Assembly (NCBI RefSeq): GCF_002313155.2
Contig: NZ_NWFK02000001.1
Coordinates: 2,852,001 to 2,916,000 of the forward strand
Source: Psychrobacter sp. FDAARGOS_221
Lineage (GTDB): Bacteria; Pseudomonadota; Gammaproteobacteria; Pseudomonadales; Moraxellaceae
Length of the DNA: 64,000 nucleotides
Reading direction: 5' to 3'
In this document: positions 54,001 to 62,888 of the stretch, piece by piece
Numbering within the stretch: the first letter of the stretch is position 1
Layout: each line of letters opens with the position of its first letter
Translations under genes and position numbers: made by a program
The notes under the pieces: generated by a model
Told to the model about the DNA's origin: nothing
The model's database searches: none
What the model saw: only the letters and a program-made list of their open reading frames with translations

Positions 54001-55818
54001 ATGGCAATCCAAAACATGACAAACACTCATATGCTCAACTTAACCCCACGTTTTAAAGGCAAGCTACCAGATGACTTACCGGCAGGATTAACAGAACTGT
54101 ACCAGCAAGCGCCAACCTTAACTCGCCTGCTGTTATCAAGGGGCGTGACCGATCTTGGTGCGTTGGACTATTCATTATCGTCTTTGCTGGCCGCAGAAGG
54201 GCTGCGTGATATCGATAAAGCGGTGCAACTATTGGATGAGGCGATTGAGACTCAAAAGCGCATACTAATTGTCGGTGATTTTGATTGTGATGGGGCAACC
54301 AGTACTGCCTTAATGATGCGTGTGCTCACCAAAATGGGCGCTCAAGTTGACTTTGTGGTGCCAGATCGCTTTAAGTATGGTTATGGTTTAACACCAGAAA
54401 TCGTTCAGCTTGGTATCGATGAATATAATCCTGATTTGATTGTCACTGTTGATAATGGCATCTCTAGCCATGCGGGTGTGGATAAAGCCAATGAAAATGG
54501 TATTCAAGTCATTATCACTGACCATCACTTAACCACTAAGGCAACTCCAGACGCCGCTGCTGTAGTCAATCCCAATCAACTAGACTGTCAGTTCGCCAGT
54601 AAAGCTTTGGTCGGTGTTGGTGTGGCCTTCTATTTACTGGGTAGGTTATCAAAGTATCGTCGTGAGCAGGGCCGTAGCAGTGTACAGGTCAGCCGCTATT
54701 TGGACTTAGTTGCACTGGGCACCATCGCTGACGTTGGCGCCTTAGATCACAACAACCGTACTTTAGTCAGTCACGGATTAGCAGGCATTCGAAGTGGCCA
54801 CTGCTGCGCTGGTATATTGGCGTTACTAGAGCTAGCAGGACGTGATTATCATAAGATAAGCGTGCAAGACTTTGGTTTTGTTATTGGGCCTAGAATCAAT
54901 GCTGCGGGCCGTATGGATAACATGCGCATTGGTATTGAATGTCTATTGACTGATGATCCTACTCAGGCCAAGCAATTGGCATTTGAGCTAGATAAGCTTA
55001 ATAAAGAACGTCGATTCGTTGAAGGCGGGATGCGTGAAAAGGCCGATGAGATTCTTGCACAGTTGCAAGTTGATCAGGATCAGGCTAATCAAGAAAATTC
55101 AGCCACTAATGAGGATAGCAAACAAGATCGCAGTCTGATTCTATATCAAGATGATTGGCATCAAGGGGTGATTGGTATCGTTGCCGGTAGATTAAAAGAA
55201 AGCTACTACCGACCTGCTATTATCTTTGCGCCAGCCGATACTGATAAACTTGGACCTGAAGATGCGATAAAAGGCTCTGCTCGTTCGATACCAGGCATTC
55301 ATATTCGTGATGCCATTGAACACATAGCCCAAGAGCAACCGCATCTTATATCACACTTCGGTGGTCATGCTATGGCGGCAGGTCTTACTATCCAAAAGCA
55401 GCATTTTGACGCTTTTAATCAAGCGTTTGAAGATTTGATGCAGCAACAAGATAGTACGTTGTTTGAGGAAGAGCAGTTTACTGATGGGGCATTGGTCGCC
55501 CAAGACTTTAGCTTACAATTTGTCGATGCGTTGATTAATCATCATATTTGGGGGCAGGGTTTTGTGCCGCCTCAGTTCGACGGGTTATTTAGCGTACAAC
55601 AGTTTAAAATTTTAAAAGACAAGCATTTGAAGTTATCGCTGGCTTATCCTGGTGTGATGTACCCCATTGACGCTATTTGGTTCAATTACGATGTCAGTAA
55701 GTGGGATTATAGAGCCAGTGAGGTACATGTGTTGTTTGAGTTGAATATCAATGAATGGAATGGTAATCAGAGCATTCAATTGATGATTAAAGACTTAGCG
55801 GTGTCTAAAATAGAATAA
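54001..55818 (+). CDS. recJ: Single-stranded-DNA-specific exonuclease RecJ
   Basis: A 5'-3' ssDNA exonuclease for recombination and mismatch repair. The DHH domain has motif I VGDFDCDGATSTA, VTVDNGISSHAG and motif III TDHHL; DHHA1 has SRSIPGIHIRDAI and SHFGGHAMAAGLTI. About 605 residues, with a Gln/Asn/Asp-rich insertion (QDQANQENSATNEDSKQDRS) before LILYQDDWHQGVIGIVAGRL. No good ribosome-binding site precedes either ATG 54001 or ATG 54016. Confidence 0.95.
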   Translation: MAIQNMTNTHMLNLTPRFKGKLPDDLPAGLTELYQQAPTLTRLLLSRGVTDLGALDYSLSSLLAAEGLRDIDKAVQLLDEAIETQKRILIVGDFDCDGATSTALMMRVLTKMGAQVDFVVPDRFKYGYGLTPEIVQLGIDEYNPDLIVTVDNGISSHAGVDKANENGIQVIITDHHLTTKATPDAAAVVNPNQLDCQFASKALVGVGVAFYLLGRLSKYRREQGRSSVQVSRYLDLVALGTIADVGALDHNNRTLVSHGLAGIRSGHCCAGILALLELAGRDYHKISVQDFGFVIGPRINAAGRMDNMRIGIECLLTDDPTQAKQLAFELDKLNKERRFVEGGMREKADEILAQLQVDQDQANQENSATNEDSKQDRSLILYQDDWHQGVIGIVAGRLKESYYRPAIIFAPADTDKLGPEDAIKGSARSIPGIHIRDAIEHIAQEQPHLISHFGGHAMAAGLTIQKQHFDAFNQAFEDLMQQQDSTLFEEEQFTDGALVAQDFSLQFVDALINHHIWGQGFVPPQFDGLFSVQQFKILKDKHLKLSLAYPGVMYPIDAIWFNYDVSKWDYRASEVHVLFELNINEWNGNQSIQLMIKDLAVSKIE

Positions 55819-55850
55819 ATAGCGTGCGTTGATTTATTTGACTAAGCGAA

Positions 55851-56486
55851 TTATTTGACCAAGCGAATAGATGGTAAGTGCCAATCAAAACGTAGCGCCA
55901 AAATACGCACTGCAAAGATAACGCCTAGGGTAATTAAGTCATTAACGCCGGTTTCGACACCATAGGATCTGAGCACCAAGTACACACAAGAGCCAATGAG
56001 GCTGGCAGTAATGTAGATCTCTTTTTGCAATACTAAAGGGATCTCATTACAAATAATGTCACGCACCATGCCTCCAACAATAGCAGTACACACCGCCATT
56101 AATACTGCCACAACCGGCGCCGCATCATGATTGAGTGCCACTTCTAAGCCAATCACACTAAACGCTGCCAATCCAATGGCATCGAACAGTTTTAGTGCGG
56201 TATCGATTTTATGATAGAGATGAAAAAATATCTGTAAAATCAATGAAGTGATGGTGATAACTAATAAGTAGTTCAAATCCAACATCCAAAATAACGGATG
56301 TCGGTCAATCACAATATCTCGGATTGTACCGCCGCCAATGGCATTCACCATTGATACGAGGATACAGCCAGTCACATCAAAGCCTTTGTGCTGTGCCAGT
56401 AAGGTGCCTGCAATAGAACAAGCAATCACCCCAACCATATCAAATAGATAGATTAGGTTTTCAGTACTCGCAAGATAGCTCAGCAT
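55851..56486 (-). CDS. TRIC-type cation channel family protein (YicG-like)
   Basis: A 211-residue membrane protein with seven helices in two repeats of the UPF0126 fold. Repeat signatures GGGTIRDIVI and GGMVRDIICNEIPLVL are clear. Bacterial members form trimeric potassium-type channels. It starts one base after the sspB stop, so it is cotranscribed with sspB. Confidence 0.88.
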   Translation of the reverse strand: MLSYLASTENLIYLFDMVGVIACSIAGTLLAQHKGFDVTGCILVSMVNAIGGGTIRDIVIDRHPLFWMLDLNYLLVITITSLILQIFFHLYHKIDTALKLFDAIGLAAFSVIGLEVALNHDAAPVVAVLMAVCTAIVGGMVRDIICNEIPLVLQKEIYITASLIGSCVYLVLRSYGVETGVNDLITLGVIFAVRILALRFDWHLPSIRLVK

Positions 56487-56930
56487 TTATTTTAAAACCC
56501 TCAAGCCAGGTTTGTTTTCACGTTTAGTTTTCTTAGTTTTGCTGCTATCTTCAGCTTTAGTGGTCGAAGGCTGCTCAGACTCTTCTGGATTAAAGTGATC
56601 ATACTCACTTGGATCAAATGGCATGGCAATCGATTGATTCTCTTTTGCAAAGATAGCAATGACTGCTTGCATCGGAATCCATAACTCTTTAGAAACCCCA
56701 CCAAAACGTGCATTGAAGTTGATATAGCTGTTATCAATAGACATATTGCCTGTGGCGCGGCTGGCAATATTTAGTACGATTTGCCCATTTTGAACATGTT
56801 CTGTAGGAATGACCAGGTTATCCTGAGTGGCATCTACCAACAAATAGGGGGTTAGTGAATTGTCTTCTAGCCATTCATAAAAGGCGCGAATCATATAAGG
56901 GCGAGTAGGGGTTAATTGTAAATCTTCCAT
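56487..56930 (-). CDS. sspB: ClpXP specificity-enhancing factor SspB
   Basis: SspB delivers ssrA-tagged proteins to ClpXP. The N-terminal substrate-binding domain reads TPTRPYMIRAFYEWLEDNSLTPYLLVDA through GVSKELWIPMQAVIAIFAKENQ, and the tail ends GLRVLK, the ClpX-docking motif. The start is ATG 56930 (MEDLQLT), with GGAGG 5 nt upstream, rather than ATG 56945. Confidence 0.93.
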   Translation of the reverse strand: MEDLQLTPTRPYMIRAFYEWLEDNSLTPYLLVDATQDNLVIPTEHVQNGQIVLNIASRATGNMSIDNSYINFNARFGGVSKELWIPMQAVIAIFAKENQSIAMPFDPSEYDHFNPEESEQPSTTKAEDSSKTKKTKRENKPGLRVLK

Positions 56931-57067
56931 GCGAACCTCCATCATTGTTAAGTTATAGTTATAAGGGCAATATAATAACTGTTTACAGGCTAATAAGCTT
57001 TTATAGGCTAAGTAAGCTAATTAAAAGCGAAAAACTAAGCTTGAAAATATGCCGGTTAAAATAAAAA

Positions 57068-57085
57068 GATCGTTTAAAAACGATC
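57068..57085 (-). terminator. Terminator between sspA and sspB
   Basis: GATCGTTT (57068-57075) and AAACGATC (57078-57085) form a stem with TTTTT following on the minus strand. It may only partly separate sspA from sspB. Confidence 0.7.
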
Positions 57086-57174
57086 CTTATAATTAAGATA
57101 AGATATTGCAAGTATTAAATATTAAAACAGTTGGCGGACTAATTTAGATTGATGTTGTTTAAGATTAATACAGA

Positions 57175-57798
57175 TTATTCAATGGTCTGTATAAAGCTAT
57201 CACGTTCAAATAAGCGCTTTTGATAGTCGATAAGAGGGCGGCATAAATGTTTAGGTAATTCAATATGCATCTCATCGAGTCGATATAGCATGGCACCGAG
57301 CAACACATCGCACCATCCAAATTCATCGGCCATAAAGTAGGTGGTTTGACCAAACACTGGTGATAGGGTCACCAAGGCATCAGAAAGCTTTTGTCGGGCA
57401 ATAGTTGCTTGGTTGGGGTTAATACTGTCTTTATGGGTTAATAAAATACGTCCTAGTTTGAGCCAATCGTTTTGAATACGCCACGCTAACTGTCTTTGTA
57501 GAGCCTTTTGCTTCGGCGATTCGGGAAGCAGTTTGTGCCCATGATACCTGTCTTCTAAATACTCAAAGATAACATTGAGCTCGTACAAACTAAAATCACG
57601 ATGTACCAAAACAGGCAGCGTATTATAAGGATTTAATTGACGCAAGTCTTCTGGTCGCTCACTGTCTAAGAGCGATAAATAATAGTTAATCTGTTTTTCA
57701 GCCAATAATAACCTGACAACGTGGCTATCGTAGCCATCGTCGGCATACAGTACAAGCTGGCTTTCAGGTATATCTTTAGGATCAATCATATAGGACAA
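57175..57798 (-). CDS. sspA: Stringent starvation protein A (GST fold)
   Basis: SspA binds RNA polymerase during stress. The N-terminal thioredoxin-like GST domain reads LVLYADDGYDSHVVRLLLAEKQINY... and NPYNTLPVLVHRDFSLYELNVIFEYLEDRY; the helical C-terminal domain has FMADEFGWCDVLLGAMLYRL. The active-site residue of catalytic GSTs is lacking, as expected for SspA. It is upstream of sspB as in other gammaproteobacteria. Confidence 0.92.
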   Translation of the reverse strand: MSYMIDPKDIPESQLVLYADDGYDSHVVRLLLAEKQINYYLSLLDSERPEDLRQLNPYNTLPVLVHRDFSLYELNVIFEYLEDRYHGHKLLPESPKQKALQRQLAWRIQNDWLKLGRILLTHKDSINPNQATIARQKLSDALVTLSPVFGQTTYFMADEFGWCDVLLGAMLYRLDEMHIELPKHLCRPLIDYQKRLFERDSFIQTIE

Positions 57799-58128
57799 GA
57801 CGCAATAAATAGACTAGCATCGTAACCAAACTACCGACGTTAATCAATAGCTTAATTATTAACTGCTGACTTTGATTCCGCTCACCACAAGGGAAGTGCA
57901 CACTTATTTCAACTTAGCAAAGTAAACAGCAGACATATTATTAATGGGTTTATCAATTAAATAGTTAAATAATTATAAGCTCTAAAAACTAAAACTATAA
58001 ACACCTAAAATAAAAAGCACAAAAAAGGCGATAGATGAACTATCGCCTTTTTTAAATTTACGCTATTAGATTATGTGTTGAAACCAATTATCTATTTATA
58101 AATAATTTTAGCTTCGAGAAAAAGTTAA
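57799..58128. other. Intergenic region between the bc1 operon and sspA
   Basis: About 330 AT-rich bp contain the terminator at 58021-58053 and probably the sspA promoter. No gene is seen. Confidence 0.4.
58021..58053 (-). terminator. Terminator of the cytochrome bc1 operon
   Basis: AAAAAAGGCGATAG and CTATCGCCTTTTTT form a 14-bp stem with a 5-nt loop; T-runs exist on both strands. It closes the petABC transcript on the minus strand. Confidence 0.9.
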
Positions 58129-58848
58129 TTACTTAACGTCTTTCCAGAATTCTTTGTTCAATAGATAAACTGGGATTAATAATACCAATAAGAATAGGAT
58201 AACAAAGAAACCGTAACGCTGACGATCTTCACGAACCGGTTCAGCCATCCAAGCCATAAAGTTGACTAGGTCACCAACACGGCTACGGTATTCTTCTTCA
58301 CCCAACTCGTTTTGCAAGTTTAATAGTACATGAGGCATAGCCGCATTTTGTAGTACTAAGTTGTTTGCACCCCAAGGACGGCTTGGATCTTCATAGAAGC
58401 TTAATAGGTATGTGTAGACCCAGTCATCACTACGTAAACGAGTTTCTAGTGATAAGTCTGGAGGCGCAGCACCAAACCAACCTGCTTGTACTTCTGGATC
58501 AATACCAGCATCGATATGATCACCGATTTGATCTGAAGTCACTAGCAAATACTTCTCAACCAACTCAGGTGGAATCTCTAAATCCTGAGCGATACGTGAG
58601 TGACGAACATATTTTGCAGTATGACAACCCGCACAATAGTTCATAAACATGGTCGCACCACGTTGTAATGAACCTTTGTTTGAGAAATCAATAGGTGCCG
58701 TACTACACGCTAAATGCTCTTGAACACCCTCAGCGTTAGTAAAGGTACCACAACCTGCACTCCCTGCCGCTTGGGCAGAGGTGGTGGCCGCAAGTGTTAA
58801 AGCAACACCAAATCCGAATCCGGTCAATGATTTAGTTAAAGCACTCAT
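58129..58848 (-). CDS. petC: Cytochrome c1 of the bc1 complex
   Basis: The periplasmic haem c subunit, anchored by a C-terminal helix (GFFVILFLLVLLIPVYLL). It has an N-terminal signal peptide (ending TTSAQA), the haem motif NYCAGCHTAKYVRHS, and the axial Met likely in NAAMPHVL. The stop and start of petB/petC overlap, showing one operon (petA-petB-petC). Confidence 0.94.
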   Translation of the reverse strand: MSALTKSLTGFGFGVALTLAATTSAQAAGSAGCGTFTNAEGVQEHLACSTAPIDFSNKGSLQRGATMFMNYCAGCHTAKYVRHSRIAQDLEIPPELVEKYLLVTSDQIGDHIDAGIDPEVQAGWFGAAPPDLSLETRLRSDDWVYTYLLSFYEDPSRPWGANNLVLQNAAMPHVLLNLQNELGEEEYRSRVGDLVNFMAWMAEPVREDRQRYGFFVILFLLVLLIPVYLLNKEFWKDVK

Positions 58849-60074
58849 TAGTGACCTCCAGTAACACGTTCAGGTGGTTGCTTACATGTCTCGATTGATG
58901 TGTAAATAGGCATCAATAAGAAATATAAGAAGTATAAGATAGTAAATATACGGCCTAAGATGGTGTTAATTGGAGTAGAAGGTGCGACACCTAAATAACC
59001 TAGGAATACGAAGCTTACTACAAAAATAGCCAGCGCAATCTTAGACAAAATACCTTTGTAACGGATAGACTTCACAGGTGAACGGTCTAACCAAGGTAGT
59101 AAGAATAACATGGCAATAGCGCCGCCCATAGCGATAACACCACCTAGCTTATCAGGAACTGCACGTAGGATAGCGTAGAACGGTGTGTAGTACCAAACAG
59201 GGGCAATATGCTCAGGCGTCTTCAATGAGTTAGCAACTTCAAAGTTTGGTTTTTCTAAGAAGAAACCACCGCCTTCTGGGAAGAAGAATACCACGGCAAA
59301 GAAGATGATAAAGAAGACAACGATACCAACCATGTCATGCACAGTGTAATAAGGATGGAATGGAACGCCATCTAAAGGTACGCCATTTTTATCTTTAAGT
59401 TTTTTGATGTCAACGCCATCAGGGTTGTTAGAACCAACATGGTGAAGAGCGACTAAGTGAATGAATACTAAGCCCACTAATACCAAAGGAATAGCAACAA
59501 CGTGTAGAGCGAAGAAACGGTTTAGCGTGATACCAGAAATTAGATAGTCACCACGAACCCATTCAGCAAGGCCGTCACCGATAACAGGAATAGCAGCAGG
59601 TAAGTTAAGAATAACCTGAGCACCCCAGAATGACATGTTACCCCAAGGTAATAGGTAACCGAAGAAGCCTTCAGCCATTAGACATAGGTAGATACCCATA
59701 CCGATGATCCAAATAAGCTCACGAGGCTTCTTATATGAGCCATAGAGCATACCGCGGAACATGTGTAGGTAGACAACCACGAAGAAGGCAGAAGCACCGG
59801 TAGAGTGCATATAACGAATCAACCAACCGCCTTTAACATCACGCATGATGTATTCAACAGAAGCGAAAGCGCCTTCAGCACTTGGGTTAAACATCATGGT
59901 TAGCCAAATACCAGTTACCAGCTGGTTGACCAATACGATCATCGATAACACACCAAAGAAATACCAAAAGTTAAAGTTCTTTGGCGCATAGTACTTTGAC
60001 ATATGATATTCATACGTCTCAGTGGCAGGGAAGCGGGCATCAACCCAACTCATCATTTTTTTACCAAAACTCAT
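58848..60074 (-). CDS. petB: Cytochrome b of the bc1 complex
   Basis: The eight-helix quinone-oxidising subunit with two haem b groups. Landmarks: GGWLIRYMHSTGASAFF, LLPWGNMSFWGAQV, FFALHVVAIPL and HFHPYYT-type FHPYYTVHDMVG, plus the C-terminal PxWY motif (APVWYYTPFYAIL) for the Qo site. 408 residues. It begins 2 bp after petA. Confidence 0.96.
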   Translation of the reverse strand: MSFGKKMMSWVDARFPATETYEYHMSKYYAPKNFNFWYFFGVLSMIVLVNQLVTGIWLTMMFNPSAEGAFASVEYIMRDVKGGWLIRYMHSTGASAFFVVVYLHMFRGMLYGSYKKPRELIWIIGMGIYLCLMAEGFFGYLLPWGNMSFWGAQVILNLPAAIPVIGDGLAEWVRGDYLISGITLNRFFALHVVAIPLVLVGLVFIHLVALHHVGSNNPDGVDIKKLKDKNGVPLDGVPFHPYYTVHDMVGIVVFFIIFFAVVFFFPEGGGFFLEKPNFEVANSLKTPEHIAPVWYYTPFYAILRAVPDKLGGVIAMGGAIAMLFLLPWLDRSPVKSIRYKGILSKIALAIFVVSFVFLGYLGVAPSTPINTILGRIFTILYFLYFLLMPIYTSIETCKQPPERVTGGH

Positions 60075-60076
60075 GA

Positions 60077-60661
60077 TTATGCCTCCCCAACAGTTAAGAT
60101 AGGACCTTCAACACTATGCTCTGGTACTGGTAAGTTGGTAGGGGCAGGAACACCCTTAAAGACACGACCAGCTAAGTCATATAGTGAACCGTGACAAGGG
60201 CAGAAGAATCCGCCGTACCAATTTGAACCACCTAAGTCAGCAGCACCCACTTCAGGACGATAGTTTGGTGCACATCCTAAATGCGTACAAACCCCTTCAA
60301 CAACCAAGATAGATGGCTCAAGTGAACGGGTTGCGTTTTTAGCATAGTCAGGTTGTATCGATTCATCTGATTCAGGGTCGCTTAACATGGGTTTAACTTT
60401 CTCCAAGTTAGCAACCATCTCATCCGTACGTTTGACCACAAATATCGGCTTACCGCGGTATTTGACGACAATCATTTGGCCATCTTCGATAGCACTAATG
60501 TCTTGAACAACAGCAGCACCTGCAGCTTCAGCTTTGGCACTTGGATACCAAGAGCGAACAAAAGGTGTTGCCACCGAAGCAACCCCTACTGCGCCTATAG
60601 CAGCAGTAGAAGCGATCAGAACTCTACGGCGTTTTACGTTGACGCCTTCGGCATGGCTCAT
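60077..60661 (-). CDS. petA: Rieske iron-sulfur subunit of the bc1 complex
   Basis: The Rieske protein carries a Tat-type N-terminal anchor (KRRRVLIASTAAIGAVGVASVATPF). Cluster ligands are in VCTHLGCAP and FFCPCHGSLYD. The start is ATG 60661, with GGAGGAAG upstream; the longer frame from 60688 is unlikely. First gene of petABC. Confidence 0.95.
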   Translation of the reverse strand: MSHAEGVNVKRRRVLIASTAAIGAVGVASVATPFVRSWYPSAKAEAAGAAVVQDISAIEDGQMIVVKYRGKPIFVVKRTDEMVANLEKVKPMLSDPESDESIQPDYAKNATRSLEPSILVVEGVCTHLGCAPNYRPEVGAADLGGSNWYGGFFCPCHGSLYDLAGRVFKGVPAPTNLPVPEHSVEGPILTVGEA

Positions 60662-60900
60662 TAAAAACTTCCTCCAGATAAAAGTCATGAAACGACGGCC
60701 CCTAGTATATAAGGAACCGTCAGCGTTTCATACTGGTATGTAAAACCCAATGCAATAAGAAGACAATAACATGTAATTCCATTGTGCTATTTGTCATTAA
60801 TAATATAATTTGGGTTACATTGGCTTTGCCTAATATTACTAATTGTGTCTATTCTAAGCTATTTTAGTAATAAAATAAATTCGCTTGTGTAAAAATAAAA

Positions 60901-60925
60901 AAACCCTTGAGTCAACAAGGGTTTT
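60901..60925 (-). terminator. Terminator after rpsI
   Basis: AAACCCTTG (60901-60909) pairs with CAAGGGTTT (60916-60924); T-runs on both strands. It ends the rplM-rpsI operon. Confidence 0.88.
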
Positions 60926-60967
60926 TTTAGATAAAACATGCAAATAATATGTAGCTCGTTACATAAA

Positions 60968-61354
60968 TTAACGTTTAGAAAATTGTGGACGTTTACGCGC
61001 TTTGCGTAGACCCAATTTCTTACGTTCAACTTGACGTGAGTCACGTGTAACAAAACCAGCTTCTTTAAGTGCAGGCTTTAATGTTTCGTCTGATTCGATT
61101 AGCGCACGAGTGATACCGTGACGAATCGCACCAGCTTGACCATTGATACCACCACCTTTAACAGTAGCGTAGATATCATAGGTTTCAGCAGCGTCTAGAA
61201 GTTCTAGTGGCTGACGAACAACCATGCGTGATGTTTCACGACCAAAATATTCATCAAGTGGCTTGCCGTTTACAACGATGTTGCCAGTACCTTTTGATAA
61301 AAAGACGCGGGCAGTTGACGTTTTACGACGACCAGTTCCGTAATTGCGTTCCAT
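60968..61354 (-). CDS. rpsI: 30S ribosomal protein S9
   Basis: A 128-residue protein: [20 protein letters not shown] at the start, [20 protein letters not shown] in the middle, and the basic C-terminal tail [18 protein letters not shown] that reaches the P-site tRNA. Paired with rplM in the standard operon. Confidence 0.97.
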   Translation of the reverse strand: MERNYGTGRRKTSTARVFLSKGTGNIVVNGKPLDEYFGRETSRMVVRQPLELLDAAETYDIYATVKGGGINGQAGAIRHGITRALIESDETLKPALKEAGFVTRDSRQVERKKLGLRKARKRPQFSKR

Positions 61355-61375
61355 AACTTACTCCTGATTATGCGA

Positions 61376-61804
61376 TTAAATGTCTAGTTCTTGAGGCTGC
61401 TGGGCGGCATGTGGATGCTCAGTACCCGCATATAGCTTCAACTTCTTGATGGTAGCATAACCAAGAGGGCCTTTAGGTAACATGCCTTTTACGGCTTTTA
61501 AAAGAACTTCTTCTGGCTTATGAGCGATCAGCTTAGTAAAGTTAGTTTCTTTAATGCCGCCAGGATAGCCACTGTGACGATAGTATTTTTTGTCTTGGGC
61601 TTTCTTACCAGTCACTTTTACTTTGTCAGCATTAATAACAACGATATAATCGCCAGTATCAACGTGTGGAGTAAAAGATGGCTTATGCTTACCGCGTAAA
61701 CGGGCAGCAATTTGGGTGGCAAGACGACCTAAAGTTTTACCTTCAGCATCGACGATATACCAGTCGTGAGTAACCTCAGCGGGCTTTGCACTTTGTGTTT
61801 TCAT
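61376..61804 (-). CDS. rplM: 50S ribosomal protein L13
   Basis: A 142-residue protein: [44 protein letters not shown] and [13 protein letters not shown], ending in [11 protein letters not shown]. First gene of the rplM-rpsI operon; the ~230-bp region upstream likely contains the promoter and leader. Confidence 0.97.
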   Translation of the reverse strand: MKTQSAKPAEVTHDWYIVDAEGKTLGRLATQIAARLRGKHKPSFTPHVDTGDYIVVINADKVKVTGKKAQDKKYYRHSGYPGGIKETNFTKLIAHKPEEVLLKAVKGMLPKGPLGYATIKKLKLYAGTEHPHAAQQPQELDI

Positions 61805-62041
61805 GATTAAACCTTAAGTTGTCGAGTGAAGCAGGGATCACGGAAATTATGACTTTCTGCTTCACTGTCGTTGAGAGTGTTAGGGGAAACGGGGCTCTCA
61901 AAAAACAGACGCACATTGTATGCATTACACAGACAAAATGCAACCAGTGAATGTAAATACAGGCGTTTTATTTTGTGATTTTCACCGTTTTAGAGCGTAT
62001 TTTGCAAAAACATCCTAAAAATGCTGCTCATTTTGGTGAGA

Positions 62042-62755
62042 CTAGCATTTAATTTGAATCAGATTGGCATGGATTTGACCGACTTTAGTAGACTTTAAAA
62101 CTTCATAGGCAAGCGTAAATCCGTCTAAGGTTTCAGATAGTTCTCGTCTGTCTTCAATATAAATCAAGCTGTCTGAGTCGATAAGCTTATTTTCAATCAA
62201 TTGTTGCAGTATTGGCAGCCATAAATCTAAATCATAAGGCGGGTCAATAAATACTAAATGATAATAGTTATTTGCAGTTACCGATGACTCGCCTGCTAGC
62301 TGACCATTAGTTATGTGGTCTTGTTGTAACTGAGCACTTGATTGGTCAATAACTGATGCAGATAAGTGGGGTAGGACGCTTAGGGCGTCGCCAAGATGCA
62401 GCTCAAATTGTGTGTCTACTAGTTTTAACTTTTGAGCGGTTTCATTAATCAGCTCCGCTTGCTTTGATTGTAATTCAATAAAGGTAACATGAGTAGCGCC
62501 ACGTGACAGCGCTTCAAAACCCAATACGCCACTACCAGCACACAGGTCCAACACACGAGCATCGGCCAATTCAAATTGTAACCAGTTGAACACCGTCTCT
62601 CTTAATCTATCCGGACTAGGTCTTAGGCCGTCGGCATCGATAAAAGGCACCCATTGACGCTTGAATTGACCACCAATGATACGTACCTGACTGACCGCCT
62701 TAACGGCCTTGGAACGAGAGGCTTTGCCTTTGTGTCTGCTGCGTTTGGCACTCAT
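62042..62755 (-). CDS. rsmD: 16S rRNA (guanine966-N2)-methyltransferase RsmD
   Basis: Class I SAM methyltransferase. VRIIGGQFKRQWV and GLRPSPDRLRETVFNWL are RsmD-specific; the SAM loop is VLDLCAGSGVLGFEALSRGA, and the catalytic motif is DPPYDL. It carries a Ser/Gln/Asn-rich insertion (SSAQLQQDHITNGQLAGESS) before the catalytic motif and a basic N-terminal tail. Confidence 0.93.
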   Translation of the reverse strand: MSAKRSRHKGKASRSKAVKAVSQVRIIGGQFKRQWVPFIDADGLRPSPDRLRETVFNWLQFELADARVLDLCAGSGVLGFEALSRGATHVTFIELQSKQAELINETAQKLKLVDTQFELHLGDALSVLPHLSASVIDQSSAQLQQDHITNGQLAGESSVTANNYYHLVFIDPPYDLDLWLPILQQLIENKLIDSDSLIYIEDRRELSETLDGFTLAYEVLKSTKVGQIHANLIQIKC

Positions 62756-62888
62756 AGTCAGATACTCTTTATTCAGTTATAAACGACTGCTTATTAAATG
62801 ATAAATTATGGCTCGCAATTATCTTATTAATAGATGCTATAAGTTATTCGCTTCTATTCTTATATATTTCTTATATATTGCTGCTGTC

